A stretch of DNA of 64,000 nucleotides from Myoxocephalus aenaeus (Eukaryota > Chordata > Actinopteri > Perciformes > Cottidae). Positions 48,745 through 60,773 of this stretch are shown in pieces. Where the stretch lies: positions 6,724,501 to 6,788,500 of the forward strand of contig JBAMJR010000097.1 in the NCBI GenBank assembly GCA_038501785.1, in the 5' to 3' direction. The notes beneath the pieces are model-generated. The model saw only the letters and a list, made by a program, of their open reading frames with translations. It was not told the origin of the DNA and ran no database searches. Each line of letters begins with the position of its first letter. Position 1 is the stretch's first letter. The translations under genes were made by a program, and so were the position numbers.

Positions 48745-48802
48745 TCTGGGGAGTGTGTGTGGGAGAGTGTGCTTTGGTGTGTGGGGGAGAGTGTGCTTTG
48801 GT
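48745..48802. repeat. Two-copy 28-bp minisatellite
   Basis: GTGTGTGGGAGAGTGTGC and GTGTGGGGGAGAGTGTGC each lead into TTTGGTG, giving two tandem near-identical units. Confidence 0.7.
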
Positions 48803-50435
48803 GGTCCAAAATAATACGTTGATGGAAGACGACTTGAAGTAATTAAATTAAAATTGGAAAGGAGCCATATTAAAGTAGTGAAATGAGCGGTATGTGGCAG
48901 CTTTAAGTAAATTCTGACTGAAATAGTGACATGAAGCACAGGTGAAGGGTTAAAAGTACAGGTTGCAGGAGCAACAGCCATTAAAATGTCAACATGATAG
49001 AATGTAACAATATTATTTTGCCAACACGGACAAACTTCCCAGACAAAGAGGGAGACACGGGTCTAATACCAACGAAGACCTGGGAAACCTTGTCAACATC
49101 TGATGGTGTTTGAAAACTACTACAGTCGTTGCATGAGGACTGAAATAAGTGTTTCTTTATCCGTTTCCATGTCTAAGCTGCTGGACTCCATTAGCCCCGT
49201 GGCAAAAGAAACGGACGGTAAAAAGTTATTTGCACTGTACTGTGCAGGACTTTCAGTGTGTGCGCGTTTACATTCCAATCGGTTTCTCTCCTGCCACACT
49301 TTATATTGGTTGTGCTAATACGTACAGACTGGGCTGATGGGAACAGATGCAATAGTTTTATAAAGATGGCCTGTGGGGAGGAGAGGAAATGGAGGGAGAG
49401 CAACAAAAATAAAATGAGTTTTCATGAGAAAAGGTGGTGCAGTGCCATTCCTCTGCTGCATTATTAACTAGATGGTCCATTATCACTAAGAGACGCACAC
49501 ACCTCTCATGCGCTGTGTGTGCTCATTTCAAATATAGCCCTCCAGAATACTATACTTCTGGAAAGGTCAGGTCAGAGAGCATAAGATCAATAAAGCGGGA
49601 GTCAGAAGTCAAATATCCATTCTGAGCAGTGGTCACCACACACGTCAGTCATCCGTCTGAAGGGGCTCCACTCATAGCTTCCCCGGCTACAGCAGCTCTT
49701 ATGCGGTAATGACTCCATAAAAGAAAGACACACAGAGACACAGACACAGACACACAGACACACACACACACACGGGTGGAAATGGTCATGTAGGAACTTC
49801 TCTGGGGAGCTAGAAGTGAAAGAGATTATGTATCTATCTACATCACATATGCTGTGTAAAATATAGGTCAATTACAGAAAAACTGATAGATATTACACCA
49901 AAACACACTCGCATAGATGCACACAGCAACAACAGTAACACACAGTAAACCGAGCATTAAACCAAAAGGCAAAGTATATTCTTAAAAGCCAAAAACTCAC
50001 ATCACAAAGTGTCCTCACTCCAGTAATGTCAATTTGTTGCTGCTGTTTACAAGAGCCCCAATACAAGACCAGACACATACTGTATAAACATGTCCTATTT
50101 CCTTACATTGTGGAAAGGACTGGCGTCCATAAATCCTCATTTTCATCGTAGGTATGATTACATTCATGGATAACATTATGCTTCCGAGATAATCCTCAAA
50201 TTGCCCTGAGTAGTCAACACATGTTTGATGGGTAAAGTGCAGATATTACATAATAATGTAAGTTCATTTCTTGAGCATGTTTGTAGAAGCCAGCAACACT
50301 CAAGCCCTGATTCATTATCACAGCTAATTTAAATTCTGACATTTGTTAATGATCGGAAAGGTCTTTTAAGTACTGAATTATTCTTTGCGTCATTAGTAAA
50401 TAAACTAAAACTTTGGATTTGCCTTTTTGGGTATA

Positions 50436-50792
50436 CCGTACTTTTCGGGTTATAAGCCGCTCCTACGGCTGATCAGTGTCCCCGCTGTAGCAAGCTAGTA
50501 GCGCTGCTAGCTAGCGCTGCTAGCTAGCGCTGCTAGTAGCGCTGCTAGCTAGCGCTTCTGCTGCTACCGGCCACTGCTGCTGCTACTGCCCGCTGCTGCT
50601 GCTACTGCCCGCGTCCCCTCTGCCCAAGTCGGGTGTCGAGCCTGGTCCCGCTACCTTCGGTGGTTTTCAGGGAGCTAGCGGAAGTTAGCGGGGAAGTGAC
50701 GGAGCGCTAGCAGGAGCCCCAGCTGGCTACAGCGGGGAGCTGTCGGGGACACTGACCGAAGGCAGTAGCGGCTTATAACCCGAAAAGTACGG
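50436..50792. mobile_element. TA-flanked MITE, copy 1 (357 bp)
   Basis: Perfect terminal inverted repeats CCGTACTTTTCGGGTTATAA...TTATAACCCGAAAAGTACGG, flanked by TA at 50434-50435 and 50793-50794. The interior holds tandem GCGCTGCTAGCTA and GCTGCTGCTACTGCCCGC units. There is no coding frame. The TA duplication suggests mobilisation by a TA-targeting (Tc1/mariner/pogo-like) transposase (inference). Confidence 0.88.
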
Positions 50793-51408
50793 TACTCTTG
50801 TATGTTGGACTGTTGGTGCCCAAAACAAGCGATCGGAAGCTGTCAGTCTCTGGTCAATAAAATGTTGAAATTGCCCATTACAGATTTCCAGACACGTAAT
50901 AAAAAAAAAAAAAGAAGCTATTTAACATCCCAACCATAGTGTTTCGCTGTTGCTATCAGTTTCCATAGCAATCCCTGTTCTGCATTCAAATAAATGCTGC
51001 TTCCGAGCACACTAAGAAAACAATGACATGCAAATGCTAACGTGAACAGACAGAGATACACGATGAAGCCTCGCGCTGCAGAGCCATGCAGGCTTCATTC
51101 AAGAGGAACTAAACTCGACTAAGTGCTCTCAATGTACCAGTGTGTACGCTCTGCATTGCCAATGCTCCTGCAGAGGAGAGAGATCCCTGAAAGCATGTGA
51201 GAAAGAGGAAGATAAGGGGCAAACAATCTTTCAGTCCTCCATTTTTTTCCTGGTCAGACAGTTTTTTCTCTGTGTAATTATATAATGTCACAATGCATTG
51301 CATAAGACTCTATTTATACACCTCACCTATGGCTGATGTGAAAGAAAGCTGCTAACAACGGTCAGCAGATCTGAGTGGGAGCAGCCCACATGTTTTTCCT
51401 CACTCATT

Positions 51409-51410
<2 letters not shown>

Positions 51411-51439
<29 letters not shown>
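51411..51439. repeat. (CA)n microsatellite
   Basis: About 29 bp of CA dinucleotides. Confidence 0.95.
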
Positions 51440-51446
<7 letters not shown>

Positions 51447-52102
51447 TCAACACATCACAAAGCTGTCCTTCAGCTGATTTACAATAATGTGCCGTCAACC
51501 CATGAGACAAGTCGGAGAGAGTGCAATGAAGGACGCAAACTGAAGACCAGCTGGAGAAGAAGGCAGGGCTGCTGCTGGAAAAAGGCCCGAGACCTTCATG
51601 GATATTCTATCTTAAGTCTGGGGACTAGCCAATACAGTAGAAGTTCAATTGTGGTCATATTTGCTGCAGCAGGATACATGTATAAGAAGCATGTTGATAC
51701 CAGCTGACTCAAACCATCTTTGTTTTCCGACTGGCCTTGTAAGAGAAACCTAATCGAATCTCAAATGTACTCGTCAACATTTCTGTCTGGCACTCTGCTA
51801 CAATCATTTGCTTTGGTCTCACTGGAATTGCAGCTGCAACTTCATTCAACAAATACATGTGAGGAATCACAAAGCATGTGAATGTATTTACCTCAAAATG
51901 CACGTATATTGAATCAGAGGGAGCTCAGGCTCTGTAATAGGCACTTAGTGAACCTGCTGTCTGCTTTTCCCTGCCCTGTTCCTTCCTCCCATTCCTCCCT
52001 GAACGGCCCAGCCCTGCTCTCCATGGCCAATTAGAAGGGTCTTTAAGGTCCACTTATGTCACATCCCCTCTGTGTCTACTGCTGCAGGAAAAAGGAGAGC
52101 CC

Positions 52103-52149
52103 AGAGAGAGAGAGAGAGAGAGAGAGACACACACACACACACACACACA
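52103..52149. repeat. (GA)n-(CA)n compound microsatellite
   Basis: About 26 bp of GA dinucleotides pass directly into about 22 bp of CA dinucleotides. Confidence 0.95.
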
Positions 52150-55100
52150 AAATATGGCACTTTTCCATCCATTTCCCAGAATCCCCTGGCTCGCCTTTAC
52201 TGCCTGCGCTTACTTCTTGTCACCTGGTTGTGAACGCTCTCACTGGGCAACGGAGCAAACAGGCCGATCACAAAGACACTAGATGGACAGAAGCATACTG
52301 CAGACTGAAGCAAATGATCCCATTCCCTCATTAGAAATGAGAGAATAAGAACATTGATTGTCTGCCATGTGATCAACAATCAATGTATCCTCTCTTCACT
52401 CTGCCTTGTCTTCAACAAATGGCTGAACAAACCTTTAGAGATTCAACATAACATTTTTTTTCTGGATGATATGAATGTATAGTTAAAGGATTAAAGCTCA
52501 TAAATGCAGGTCACTTAAAACAAAGCCTGGTCTACAGATGCCTGTGTAAAGTAGATGTGCTGTCCTTGTAACAATTTAGATTGTCACCTTGTGTTGTGTT
52601 TGAGAGTACATTTTGAAGAACTATATTAGAGTGCTGTCCTGCACAATAAAAGTGTTCCTTTTATTGTCAGCTGGTATTATTTTGCACCCAGTATAAACAT
52701 TGCAAAGTGTTTCTATTGCATTACAAGCTGTTGTGTTCACTTCCTGGTGAAGACATGCAAGCGGGGTTGGTAAATACACAATGCGACCAACGTAGGGTAC
52801 AAATTACACCTAAATTAGACAACAACTTATACACAACACTATCATCATTAAATCCTCTGCATCTTGCAGTGAGCACTGCATTGGACCTAAAGTGGGCCCT
52901 GCTGATGGCTCAGTCAAAAATAATAAGCAACAGTTTCTTTTGATGGCCACCACCAACCCAACACAGGGTACGGTGTTAACAACTTATACTATAGAGAGAA
53001 AGCAATATATGTGGAAACAGCTCTCCTCTCTCATATACAGTTGAAAGACGTACCGTACCATGTTAAAGCCTTACAATAACATTTAACGCACATCCCCTAT
53101 GGCCAAATACAGTGATTTGAGGCAAATGTTTAATCAACATCTTCTGAATTATTCATACAGTAATAAATGATTCCTCTTGAACAGTCATGCAAATGTAAAG
53201 TCTATTTACAAGCACAATCAAGTCAAATAATAACGTTAATTACCTTTCAGTACATTTACAACAATATATCAACAGTCTATGTCCTTCTGAAATGTAACAT
53301 CGGTGCACTATCAAATAAAATAAATGTGAGATGCCACTACAATATACAGAAAGGTCTTATCTGATGGAAAAATACGATTGATAAATCATGCCAGCATCTA
53401 TTTCTAGCATGTTTTTATGCAGAATGTAGGTCATGGGTGTATATGGGCCATAGGGTGATGGAGATCATACAATAGGATGCAAAGCTAAGACCCATGTACA
53501 CCGTCCACTAACCCAAATTCATAACGCAGAGCACTCGCAGAGAGACTTTATTTTTGGACAGCTCGATTGCTGAATGTGAAAGGTGACATGCCTTCGTGGG
53601 GGGACAGCAGTTGGGGACGGTCTCCGTCTGTCCTTGACATGGAGGGGGAGCGCTAAGAGGATAGCTTAGAGTGGCGATAGACCTAGTTTCTCCATGCCCT
53701 GAGGAATTACACAATGAACTAGATGCATTTTGGCTTTGCGAGTGGCGGGGAGAAGCTATGTGTGTGTGTATACAGTATGTTTGTGTGTCTGTGTTTGTTT
53801 TATGGTGTCAAGTAAGTCAAAGTCCGTTTTGCAGTGTGAGCCAGACAGGCGCTGACAGTGGTCATGCCTGGGTATGTAGGACAACGACCTGCCTCATGCC
53901 TACTTGGTCTCTTGCCATTTTTCTGCTGCAATGCAAGCTGAATGTCCCCTCTCCAAGCAGAGTATACAGTTACTGCAGGAGCTGTGATTGGTCTGCAGCT
54001 GGTTTGTATTTACTCAAAGTCGGGGTTGTTGATTGTGAGGATAACACTAAACAGGCTGGAGAAAGAGCAAAATTACTCAGTCATGCTAAATGTATGTTCC
54101 TCTGATCCAGCACACCTGGTCTCAGCTTTCTCACAACGGTTGCTACAGCTCTCCCTCAATGAGTGAATAAAATGTTAACATGGTTATTGATGATAATACC
54201 AGCATAACCCCTGTAACCCTCAGACAAACAAGTATAGTGTGGCCTCAAGGACCAGTTTATTCTTTTTTTGGAGCACATATAAGTTCCTGAAAATGTCAAT
54301 TCTGCAGTCAGTTCACAAGTTACACTGGCTTCATAGTCATTATGTCTGCAACTGTGTCAGCGGGCAGAGTAAACTCTGTGGCCTAACAAAGCCAGAAAAC
54401 TCTGTAGCTTCAGAAGAGATAAAAGTCTCACAGCGTTAATGCCACTCAGTCGTAGAAACCGTAAAGACGCCTGAAGACAAAAGACAGAAATAAAAGCAGA
54501 ACAAAAAAAACAGACGAGCGCTGGGATGTAAAAAAAGAAAGGAGGAAGGAAGATGGGAAAGGAAACATCAAAGTGATCATGCAAAAGAGTGAAACGGTGC
54601 AAAAAAGGAAAAGACATGCAGTAAACGAAAGTAATCCTGTGAGATTGTGATAAAAAAAAAAAAGGTGAAATCTTCCACACCCCTGTACGCCTCCTACGTG
54701 CACTTCTAACGATTAAGATTTCAAACAGTTTTTTTTGTTTGTTTTCTTTTCCCTTGAATGAGTTCATTTCCACACCCCAGATAACTTCTCAGTACCTGGA
54801 GGAGACAGGCAGATAGCACACGCCGCTGTTGTGATTACACAAGAAAGATGGCCGACTTAATGACCTATTGGTGAGCAACAGACCGAGGCAAGAGGCTTCC
54901 TTCCCACAAAGTCCTATTGTTCAGGGCGTCGTGTACTGAACAAGGGTGACAATATACAGTTGAGTCAGAGTAGAACAAAGAACGTGCAAAACTAGATAAG
55001 ACAGATAGAAGAACGTCCTTGCTGGAGAGAGTCATACATTGCCAACTCTCCCTCTCCCAAAAAGCCATTTAGGCCCACGTTGGTGCATCGGAAGCTGAGT

Positions 55101-57279
55101 GAAGACGACAGGCGTGCCACTTTGAGCCTATTTCTATTGACAGATGCAGAGAGCCTGAGCAAAGGGTCGACTTTGCAGGCAATCTGTTGTCACTCATTGT
55201 GTTTACATGCACACTACAACACAGAACAATCTGGTTAAACTCAAATCATTCATCTTTAAATGTTACCCATATACTGTATTTATAATCGTGTACATACACC
55301 CGATACAGACATTTTTCTAACCATCAAACTGCTCAGCTCAGCTGGCTATAAACACGTTTGTCCTCAACTGCTCTCTGCGTGTGTTATCATTGGAAGTTAT
55401 ATTCAGTTTATCATTTCTCATTAAAAGAATTCCCTCTGAACTTCCAGCCAAAACAGTATCAAACAAAAATAAACTGGCAAACCTTACCGTTTCGAAACTC
55501 ACTCAATTTTGTTGGTTAATGTGGTTGGCTTAATCTTTATTATTTCATAGTTTTTTTTTCTTTTCTGCCAGGTTATGTTTTTAAACAGTTTCATCTTTGA
55601 AGTAAGCCTCATAAGAATGACTTGTGAATTTCCATCCAAAATAAAATGCGAAAAAAATGAACAAACCCATCAATCCCACTTGGTTGTTTATTAATTGGGG
55701 CTGAATAGATATCTCAATTTTCAAAACAAAAACACATGGTCACACCCGCCTAGGGCTGACAACCAACAAATATGGGCTGTATTCACAGGCTGTCTGAAAG
55801 TGACGTAACTAGCGGATACTTCAGCACACGGCTGGCAGCGTTTCTGAAAGAAAAAGAAAGAGGCCTCTGGCTGCTCGCCAAAAAAGGTTTGGCAGCCCAT
55901 AGAGAACCTATTATTAGTCACAAAAACAGATGATAAAGAGGACATTTGAACTAATGCAATCTCTAATCTATAACCATGCTTTGTCAATTCATTACTAACG
56001 CATGTATGGAAATCCAGTCAAGCTTATAAAATTTCTATAGAATTTGAATGATTAAATGTAATTAAAACGTTGAAAATAAAAGGATTGCTTTTGCAGGTGA
56101 CTCCTTGCCCGTGACACGACGAGGTGGGACATTCAGTGCGTGACGGCATAGCTTCATATAAATAGTTATACACACACACAAATGGGGACAAATCCATGAT
56201 GTTGCCACACAAGACTAGCTGCTGTTACACATATGCAGGCGAAGAGAACTGATCCGGTTCTGCAATCAGCTTACACAAGGCAAGAAGTACAGAACAATAC
56301 ATGACTGCATAGCACTAATTGAGACAATATTACATCAACAGTTGTGTCCGTTCACTGAAATGAGAACACGACATAAACCAGCACCAAACTAACGACCGCT
56401 GCATGGTGAGGATTATTGTCACTCCGCTGGACAATAGAGTTTCCACGGTCTCAGGAAGAGAGCCACTCCGACAGAGAGGTACTCAGAGCCTTAACTGCAG
56501 GGCACGGCGACACTCTCACCAGCAGTGGGCCAAGCAATTCACAGGCAATTTCAGTAATTGAAAACAAAAAGGCGTACAGGCTGAAGAATATGTGCACATT
56601 TTGTGTGTGTCATCCCAGGATCTCAAGCATACTTGTGAATGTCCCATCTTCCTTCAGTCTCCATGGACACACTCAACATATCATCCTCCACAGAGGGATC
56701 TCCCACATCTTTTATATATTTCACCACAACTGCACATTCTGGCTTTCACGTATTGTTCTGCCCTCCACCAGCATCTTTGCTCACCGTTTGGTGAGCTGCT
56801 GCCTTGTAAAAAGTCTCTGAGTCCCACTGCAGGGGAATGGGAAGGAGGAAGCCAAAAACTATCTTAGGAAATGCGCTGGCGTCCTGTTGTTGGGTTTGAC
56901 GTAGATACACAAAAGATGTAAACCCACTAAAAGTGAGGAGGAAACACTCCAAAGACAGAGCTCTCTTTCTCGGTGATTATACAAGAGTGAAGAAAAGCCA
57001 CAGTGACACATGAGCAGTGCTTGCATTCATCTAAATCATCTTTTTCACTGAATTTAATTATAATGCTGGTTGCTTGGCCTTATTTATAGCATATATTTAG
57101 ACATTAGGGCTCAACAGTAACAATAAAAGTGATTACCAGTCTTCAGCTTTTGTTTTGAAAATATAGTCGCCATCTTTAGTAACACAATATTTTGAGTGAT
57201 TAAGATATGATGCATTATATACTACTTAATAATGAGCATGTATAATGTCATGTGTATGTTATACATGCTTTGCAGTATA

Positions 57280-57604
57280 CCGTACTTTTCGGGTTATAAG
57301 CCGCTCCTACGGCTGATCAGTGTCCCCGCTGTAGCAAGCTAGTAGCGCTGCTAGTTAGCGCTGCTAGTAGCGCTGCTAGCTAGCGCTTCTGCTGCTACCG
57401 CCCGCTGCTGCTGCTACTGCCCGCGTCCCCTCTGCCCAAGTCGGGTGTCGAGCCTGGTCCCGCTACCTTCGGTGGTTTTCAGGGAGCTAGCGGAAGTTAG
57501 CGGGGAAGTGACGGAGCGCTAGCAGGAGCCCCAGCTGGCTACAGCGGGGAGCTGTCGGGGACACTGACCGAAGGCAGTAGCGGCTTATAACCCGAAAAGT
57601 ACGG
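57280..57604. mobile_element. TA-flanked MITE, copy 2 (325 bp)
   Basis: Nearly identical to the element at 50436-50792 and in the same orientation. It has the same CCGTACTTTTCGGGTTAT ends and TA flanks (57278-57279, 57605-57606). It is 32 bp shorter because it has fewer internal GCTAGC/GCTGCTACTGCC units. Confidence 0.88.
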
Positions 57605-57606
57605 TA

Positions 57607-59148
57607 GTTTTCCGTCTGGCTCAAAGAGGCCCCAAGACTTCTCAAATGTCCTCTTTGTTTCTTGTTGACATTCATCTGGTTCTTTGTCAGTTAAATCAAT
57701 ATGCACATTAATTTGTGATGTTGACAGGTTAGTAAAACTTTTTCCCCCCCCACAGTCAAGAGCAGATGCCTGTGCGCACGCGAGTAAACACACCAATGCA
57801 CGTGCACGTTACCACATGCGCCGTTGTCTGGTTAGGGTTCCGACTGTAACAGCAATATTTAAATATCAGTCATGCAACAAATATCAAAAATGGATTTACT
57901 TTCAGGTGCCAGTATTGCTGTTCACTGTCCCCATTTTGTATAAGTGGTTGCTACTGATGGCAAGCATAGGCCAAGAATTGGTTGCCAATGGCAACTTGGC
58001 ATCCCGTACCTGCACTGTCACCTTGGCCATCACATATTCTCTTCTTCAGGTTTCAGATCTCTAGTCAGCCAGAGTGGAGGTAGCGCTGCCACAAGGGGGG
58101 CACTTACCTTCATCTGTTGGGACATAATGGATTATACTCCAGATAGATTAATGATCACGGGAGGAAATTGTTATCGGTATTACTGATTAAACTTTTTTCA
58201 GATAACCTGACAGAGCTGTAGTCTCATCATCTCTCCTAGCGCCATGACACTGCAGGCCCAAAACTGATCTGTGTGTCTACCACTACAGCCCAGTACAAAA
58301 ACATCACAGGTGGGTTATCATCATGAAATCAAACCCCATTTTTTTATGTCATCTATGATTAGATTATTATTCTAAAAATCAGCCTTTCAATGCATCTGCA
58401 TTCAGAAATTATTTTTCTATACTGCAAAAGGTAGTGGTGGAGTCCATCATTCCCCCACTAGGTTTAGACTGCAGACCTAAGCAGGAGGGATTCACCTCCA
58501 AAAAGTGTTGGGAGTCATGACCAAGAGCAGAGTGCATCGAGACCAAAACAAGACCAAGACTTTGAGGGGTCTCTTCTTCTTGCAAAGCATAGGCCCTCCT
58601 CAAATTGACCTGTGATTGATCTTTTATAACTAAATATATACTGTATAAAAGTGTTGATAGAATACTCAAAAGGCATTGCATAGGTAGATTTGTTTTTGTT
58701 TTCTTTAAGCAATCCCAGTAATGATGACAATGCACAGGCAAATTAGTGATACACCCCCCCCTCCCCACAGTTTTGGTCTTGAAATTAAATTGTAAGACCT
58801 TCAAAAAGTATTGCCTCCAACTCTTTCGCAAAGTAACCAACTTCACTGTGTGGAAAACTACACGCAGCATTAACCAGATTGCAGTTGTAATCATCTTTGA
58901 CTGACTTCTTTATTAAGACCAGTGTGTTTGGCTGCCGGCTACACGAGTGGCTCCTCTACTATATACCTGACGAAGTAGCTGCTGCAAGAGTGTTTGATCT
59001 TGTGTTAAACCCCACTTGCTGTTACCACGGTAACCGCTGGTCTTGCCAAATCAACCAGGAGCGAAATCTCAAGGATTACAACTTTAAAACTGTGGAAAGG
59101 TCTTGACATGAGGCTCAGAAATGTCTCCAGTGCTGATATAGTTACTGT
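57607..59148. other. Non-coding DNA
   Basis: No gene recognised. A 161-codon minus frame at 58409-58894 has no domain resemblance. Confidence 0.55.
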
Positions 59149-59668
59149 GTTCCAAGCAGTGGCGGTGCGTCAATAGAGGGCGCTAGGGCGCCGCCCCTCC
59201 TAAAATTTTGCGATGAAAAAAAAAAAAGAAGAAAAAATATATATAATATATACTGTCAAAAAACATTATATATCAAATAATTTAAATAAGAAATATACCG
59301 TGTTGACGCGCTACATGTGTGTGGGAGACATAAGCCCCTGTCAACAACCACTTAAGTTAAATATAATATATCGCCATTCATCATTACTGAGAAAAGCCCC
59401 TCCCCTCTCGGGGCGCCGGCCCAATGTGTGTCTATGGCAAGCTAACAAACATTTCACCCTCGTGACGGCAAGGACAGCTTCTCATTGGCGGATGAAACGT
59501 GAATCTTCGGGCGCACGAATCTGCGCCCTAGCCAATGACATCGTTTCTTATTGCAACGTGGTTGGACTATTCGTCCAATCAGAGACCTTTATCATTCCCT
59601 CACACCCAATATAGCTCCCACGTAGCTACGCGAGCAACACAGCTAGCAGAGACTTTGATTATGTTAGT

Positions 59669-59791
59669 ATGGCGACTGAAAACTCTGTGGTATCTCTACG
59701 CGAAACACCTTTCAATCCACGATCAGATGTTGACAAGAAGAGGCTGAAAGAGTTGGGACCCGAACGTCCGGATTTAAATATTCAGCACTAA
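59669..59791 (+). pseudogene. hAT element: remnant 5' coding exon (40 aa)
   Basis: ATG at 59669 opens 40 codons, beginning MATENSVVSLRETPFNPRSD and ending LKELGPERPDLNIQH, then TAA. The LG-P-RPD pattern resembles the start of the TTF/ZMYM-like zinc finger region of fish hAT proteins (recall, not searched). The frame ends exactly where the 70-bp duplication begins, so the original continuation looks lost. Not a host gene. Confidence 0.5.
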
Positions 59792-59929
59792 AGCAGTGAA
59801 GCTACACGCACCAAGCTACATGCTAACCGGAGCTGCTAGCTGGAGGCTCCGTGTGGAGCAAAGCAGTGAAGCTACATGCACCAAGCTACATGCTAACCGG
59901 AGCTGCTAGCTGGAGGCTCAGTGTGCAGT
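59790..59929. repeat. 70-bp tandem duplication inside the hAT element
   Basis: Two head-to-tail 70-bp units at 59790-59859 and 59860-59929 share AAAGCAGTGAAGCTACA, then ACCGGAGCTGCTAGCTGG. They differ at only a few bases. Confidence 0.9.
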
Positions 59930-60133
59930 GGCTCTGAGCAGCCGAGGAAGCGCCGGCTGTGAAGGAAGATGAGCTTGAAGGATTGCTGCAGAAGTGAGTG
60001 TCAAAATCAGCAGATGCCTGTTAGAGTTTAATGTTTTATCTTTCCCACAGCAGAACACATGTTGGACATTGTTAGATTTGGGTGGATATCATATCAGGCT
60101 ATAACTTTATCTAAAATACCAATTCAACCCCCA

Positions 60134-60145
60134 ACGCGCGCGCGC

Positions 60146-60241
<96 letters not shown>
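60134..60241. repeat. (CG)n-(TG)n microsatellite inside the hAT element
   Basis: About 14 bp of CG dinucleotides followed by about 94 bp of pure TG. Confidence 0.97.
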
Positions 60242-60242
<1 letters not shown>

Positions 60243-60409
60243 TCATAGCTACAGCCATCAAGGTGGCTCCTGGCCTTTTGTCTATGTTGCTGAGCCATCA
60301 AGACACACAAAACATAGTTTTTTGTCTGTAGTATGAAGCCTGTTTGTAGTAGATATTTCCCCACAACTTATCTTACTGTCTCTGTCTCTCTCTATATATT
60401 TATCTGTAG

Positions 60410-60559
60410 GTTTGTGACACCATACTTGGACACACCAGGGAACGCTTTGCCTTCAAAGACCACCTCACCAGTGCCACCTTACTGCAGGGCCCCCAGTTTG
60501 AATGCTACGTCAATGTATTCCCTGAAGTTGCTCTGGCCACCACATTGAATGTTTCTTAA
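60410..60559 (+). pseudogene. hAT element: remnant 3' terminal transposase exon
   Basis: A splice-acceptor-like TATCTGTAG precedes an open frame of 49 codons to TAA. It includes ILGHTRERFAFKDHL, TSATLLQGPQFECY and VNVFPEVALATTL. The pattern of a helical segment followed by LLQ...F and FP resembles internal parts of hAT transposases of the ZMYM1-like type (recall). An upstream CAGAA|GTGAGT at about 59993 could be a donor joining to it. The poly(A) signal AATAAA lies 85 bp after the stop. Confidence 0.5.
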
Positions 60560-60773
60560 ACCATTCTGCTCTGAACCTCTCATGCCCAAAGTTAGTTTGT
60601 TGATAGTTGTTATTGGACAGTGTTGAGCACTGTGTTTTCTTGAAATAAAGCTTTGTTTTTTAGAATATTCTACTCCAAACCTCTTTTCTTCTCATTGTGG
60701 AGTGCTATTTAAACCGCGCCGCCCAACTGCGCCCCCCCCCAAAAAAAATTCACCAGCCGCCACTGGTTCCAAG

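Larger units (their letters stand above)
47371..50433. other. Non-coding DNA upstream of rnf144a
   Basis: No gene recognised. It holds a fish repeat at 48.1-48.3 kb, a two-unit minisatellite near 48.75 kb and a short CA/CAGA-rich run at about 49730-49775. Confidence 0.6.
50795..57277. other. Non-coding DNA between the two MITE copies
   Basis: No gene recognised; only two CA/GA microsatellites stand out. Short frames are unrelated to any family I know. Confidence 0.6.
59157..60765 (+). mobile_element. hAT-type transposon, internally deleted, perfect 8-bp TSD
   Basis: The ends are CAGTGGCGG...CCGCCACTG, flanked by identical 8-bp duplications GTTCCAAG at 59149-59156 and 60766-60773. That is the hAT signature. 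At 1,609 bp it is too short for a full element, but it retains a short 5' reading frame (59669-59791), a 3' terminal reading frame (60410-60559) and an AATAAA at 60644-60649. Inside are a 70-bp tandem duplication (59790-59929) and a CG/TG microsatellite (60134-60241). The perfect TSD suggests a fairly young insertion. Confidence 0.88.

Noticed and set aside
50436..50792. Repeated GCTAGC units considered as a CRISPR-like or satellite array
   Set aside because: The units are short, variable and enclosed by terminal inverted repeats with TA flanks, so they are MITE interior.
58409..58894. 161-codon minus-strand frame
   Set aside because: No domain, no homologue recalled and no splice context.
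60410..60559. Considered as a host gene's terminal exon
   Set aside because: Lies entirely between the hAT ends and target duplications and has no host exon partner nearby.
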